From positions 33,934,760 through 33,998,759 of the forward strand of contig CM032127.1 of assembly GCA_018894105.1 (NCBI GenBank): DNA of 64,000 bases. Reading direction: 5' to 3'. Made by a program: the position numbers and the translations under genes. Origin of the DNA: Jacaranda mimosifolia (lineage: Eukaryota; Streptophyta; Magnoliopsida; Lamiales; Bignoniaceae). Below are positions 61,102 to 64,000 of this stretch, piece after piece (positions within the stretch are counted from its first letter, which is position 1; each line of letters starts with the position of its first letter). The notes under the pieces were generated by a model. That model worked only from the letters and a program-made list of their open reading frames with translations, searched no databases and was not told where the DNA came from.

Positions 61102-63317
61102 TGTTGGAATAGAGCCTAGAAAGCAAAATAGATTGGCCTTGTAAAAGCTATTTCCTTGTAAAACAATCTTGATTGAATGATATTCTTTATATGACCATCT
61201 TTATCTTATGCTCTTTATTACTTCACTTACATTTGGATGAAGCCCTTAGATCACTCATGATTGCGGGACTTGGTTCGGTTACCATGGAATAAGTCTCACA
61301 CAGTCGTGATCCAAAATCTTCCAAGTTGTGGGATCTTAAGAGATGGTGCATCTAAGATTTGGATAGACTTGCACTAATGATGCATAAATCTAAGAGTTTG
61401 ATATTGCTCCATTCCATACGCAACTGTATGAGATATGATTGCATGTTAGTAGGTGCTTGTTAGAAGGCAAGGCACTCAAGGCCTATCGGAGAACCCACTA
61501 GATAGCCATAGTGGCAAGTCGTTAGTGGAAAGTTCTCCAACTTACACAAGTGCATATTATTAGTTCTCTGACCTGAGGATCCATGGTAACCTTATGTTTG
61601 GTCCTCATTCTTTGACTCTTCTTGGACCACTTAGCGGGTCTTTCAAGTTGAGGTTGGGTATGAGCTACTAGGCATAGAGGTTTGTGAGATCCAAGATAGA
61701 ATCCGACTCCTTGCTTTTGTGAAGGGCAAGTGCATCTCCTATGTATTCTATAATGATCGATTCCAAGAAATCCTTGCGCAAGGCAGTGTGATAATTTGGA
61801 AAAGCAGTTTTCCAAAGATGAGGTCACACAAAGGAATCAAGCATTGGGAATAGAGACATAGTATCGAAGTTATTAGGGAGCTGACAAATATCTTGCCGTA
61901 GTTCTCTTTTTGGAGATAGGAGATAGAAAGATCGTACTTGCATGGTATGCGTAGAGTTATAATGGTTCTCCAAAACATTCATTTTGGCCAATTAGTTGGG
62001 CTCCATGGACTTGAGGTTGGACATCGACCATGGAGATTGGGTACTCTTCAATCAATGAGATTAATTGAATTGAATCGATTACTTTAAAAGTGTTTTAAAC
62101 TAAATTGAATATATAATATTCAAAAGTCACAAGGAGTTGTGAGCCCATGTCAAATGAATGGTAAAACTTATTGGGTCATGCACGAAAGCGAATTAGCTTT
62201 TTATTTGATGGAGAAAATATTTTCTAAGTGTTAGAAAAATGTCTCCTAGTGGACCGATTTTAAGGTGCTAATTTTGAAGGTCAATTTTGGATTGATTTAT
62301 AAGGAGTTAAATTAGACTAGGATTGATTTATATGTTACCTAGGATTGATTTATATGCCTCCTAATGAATTAATTTAAGGAGTTAAATTAGACTAATAATT
62401 AAGGAACTAATTATTTGGTGCTAATATGACCATCAATTGGTCAAGTTAACTTAAAGAGCTAAGTTAACAAAATTCAAGGTTAAAAGTTTAGCTTGTTTGA
62501 GTTAAGAGTTAAGTCGAAGGTTAATTAATTAAAATAAGTATTTTATTTAATTAATGAGAAGAACACATTTTGGAGGGAAAATTCAAATGAATTTTTCATT
62601 TGATTTGCAATTACCACCTTGGCAAAATGCAAGTTGGCCACCCATTTTCCTCATGGAAGGTGTGATGCCACCTTGGTATCATACCTTTCAGTATCTATAT
62701 ATAGATATATAGAGAGAGAGCTGGTCATTATGTCAAAAGGTGTGAAGAATTAGATTCTCCACCATTCCCTCCAACATCCTTGCAACCATTACATTCATAT
62801 TTTGAAAGCTTTACTCTCTTCTTCTTCTTCCCTACCAAATATCGGCCTTCACCATAGCTAATCTCTGGCCTTATTCCAGCTTATAGGCTAGAGATTTTAG
62901 AAGATCTATTTGATGTGTGGATCATATCAATAGAGGCAAACAAGTTAGTTTGCTACGGTTTGGAGATCCATTTGCATAGATTTCAATGTGGCGATTTTCT
63001 CCAGGGTGATCTAGAAAGATTTTCAGTCTAAATTTTTTACTAAGAGTTTCCTAAGGCCTTGAGAAGCTCCAATAATTTCTTCATGTTTTTTGGAGGATTT
63101 GATGCTGGTGTAAGTCGCTCCATTCCTACTGCGCAGTTTCTGGCAGTTTCTGGATTGGTGAAAGGTTCACCACATTCTCCTTGGATTTTGCATTTCAAGG
63201 TAACACTCTATCTAAATCTAAATTTTAGGCATGATTTGATCCTAGTTAGCATGTAAGCATTAGTTTATTAAGCTTTTGAAGTTTTATAATTGGATCCTAG
63301 TGCCTTACTTGCTTTCA
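61102..63317 (+). repeat. RT11 5' LTR
   Basis: 2216 bases, ending CTTACTTGCTTTCA. Palindrome arms 62659-62670 and 62674-62685 (two changes), TATA 62694-62704, AT-rich block about 62310-62520. Donor-like TTCAAG/GTAACACTC at 63200. The block near 62330-62370 contains a short tandem repeat, CCTAGGATTGATTTATATG. Confidence 0.92.
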
Positions 63318-63319
63318 TA

Positions 63320-63331
63320 TGGTATTGGTGT
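63320..63331 (+). promoter_or_regulatory. RT11 primer-binding site, decayed
   Basis: TGGTATTGGTGT in the expected place, four changes from TGGTATCAGAGC. Confidence 0.75.
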
Positions 63332-64000
63332 CTAAATCATGCTTAGATTTAGATTTTCTCTAGATGATTGATTAATGTGATGGATTAATATATGTCACCA
63401 AATTCTTGATTCATATGATAGATTGGAGTATTTGGTTGATGTTGTATATGGCTGCTTAATTGATGAGTTGAAATCATACTATTATATGTTTTAAGTGCTT
63501 ATTCATGTTTTAGTATGTTTCTATTCGTACTGATAAATGTTGAATGTTGATTTAGCATTTATTGATGTTATATATTAATATAGAATGTTGATGAATGGCT
63601 AAAATAGTTTTGGTAATTTTTGGATCTAATATGAAAGGAGTTTTGTTGGAGATTTTTGAAGAATACGATTCTTACTTGAACTTGATTTTTAAAGCTTGGT
63701 CGAGCACTTAAATTTTCAGTTTTAAAATGTGTTTTAGATCTGCAAATTGGTCCATAATGTGTGATTAAATGTTTAGAAAGAGTTCTAGAATTTTTGGTGC
63801 ACAAAAGTTGAGCTAAAATTGGCTTGACTTGCCTTTACACCCAAAATAGGGGTTGTCGACAGCCTTTGCACAAGCTGGCCCGGTAGTGGCCGAGAGCCAC
63901 TCCCCAGCCACATGCCTAGCACAGCCAATAGTGCCCAGCTATGGGTTGGGAAGGTTTTAAGCTTGATTTTTAGCTCCTTTAGTGACTAGAAATGATATTA
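63332..64000 (+). other. RT11 5' leader, partial
   Basis: Start of the leader with the GC-rich island at 63848-63950 (GCTGGCCCGGTAGTGGCCGAG, CCCCAGCCACATGCC). Gag lies beyond the window edge. Confidence 0.7.

Larger units (their letters stand above)
61102..64000 (+). mobile_element. RT11, 5' end of a copia element nested in RT10
   Basis: TGTTGGAATAGAGCC starts inside RT10 protease sequence, flanked by ATTAT (61097-61101). Complete 5' LTR, PBS and the first ~670 bases of leader are present; the rest is beyond the window. Confidence 0.9.

Overview
This window is plant nuclear heterochromatin: 64 kb of AT-rich DNA in which I find no host gene, tRNA or rRNA. Almost every base from 1193 to 64000 can be assigned to decayed copies of ONE family of Ty1/copia LTR retrotransposon (named RT1-RT11 here in positional order), plus one CACTA-type DNA transposon end and one small GAGCTC-rich insert. 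The plant assignment rests on copia polyproteins with an initiator-tRNA-Met-like primer site, a CACTACAA terminus and the nesting style; I cannot name the species. The family has ~2.2 kb LTRs (TGTTGGAATA...TTCA), a PBS reading TGGTATCGGAGC two bases inside the 5' LTR, a ~1.9 kb leader, a single gag-PR-IN-RT-RNaseH reading frame ending about 15 bases before the 3' LTR, and a PPT with core GGCAAGTG. There is no room for an env-like gene.

Layout: 1-1192 unassigned; RT1 (minus) 1193-8528; CACTA end 8529-9564; RT2 (minus) 9565-40463, interrupted by RT3 (plus, 10476-19031, 5-bp target duplication TGTGG) and by RT4 (plus, 23009-37168), itself interrupted in its 3' LTR by RT5 (minus, 27000-36698). 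RT2 sits in the 5' LTR of RT6 (plus, to 48242), whose 3' LTR ends inside the RT region of RT7 (plus). RT7 and RT8 share one LTR (49528-51771). RT8 is cut in its protease region by the minus-strand LTR RT9 (54806), RT9 by RT10 (minus, 56036), and RT10 by RT11 (plus, 61102 to the window end). The order of insertion is therefore readable: RT7/RT8 oldest, then RT6 and RT9, then RT2 and RT10, then RT3, RT4 and RT11, then RT5.

No copy is autonomous: all carry stops and frameshifts, several have lost the integrase core or the gag-to-integrase block, and the RT catalytic box is intact (YVDD) only in the fragment RT7. The value of the window is comparative. Aligning copies by eye shows conserved non-coding structure: (i) splice-donor-like AAG/GTAA in the LTR and a polypyrimidine tract plus TAG just before the gag ATG, suggesting an excised ~2 kb leader intron; (ii) four spaced copies of a ~22-base motif in the leader; (iii) a GC-rich island in an otherwise AT-rich leader; (iv) a 12-bp-arm palindrome just upstream of the TATA box. 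There are also two same-strand arrangements in which neighbouring elements appear to share one LTR, and a large head-to-head LTR inverted repeat.
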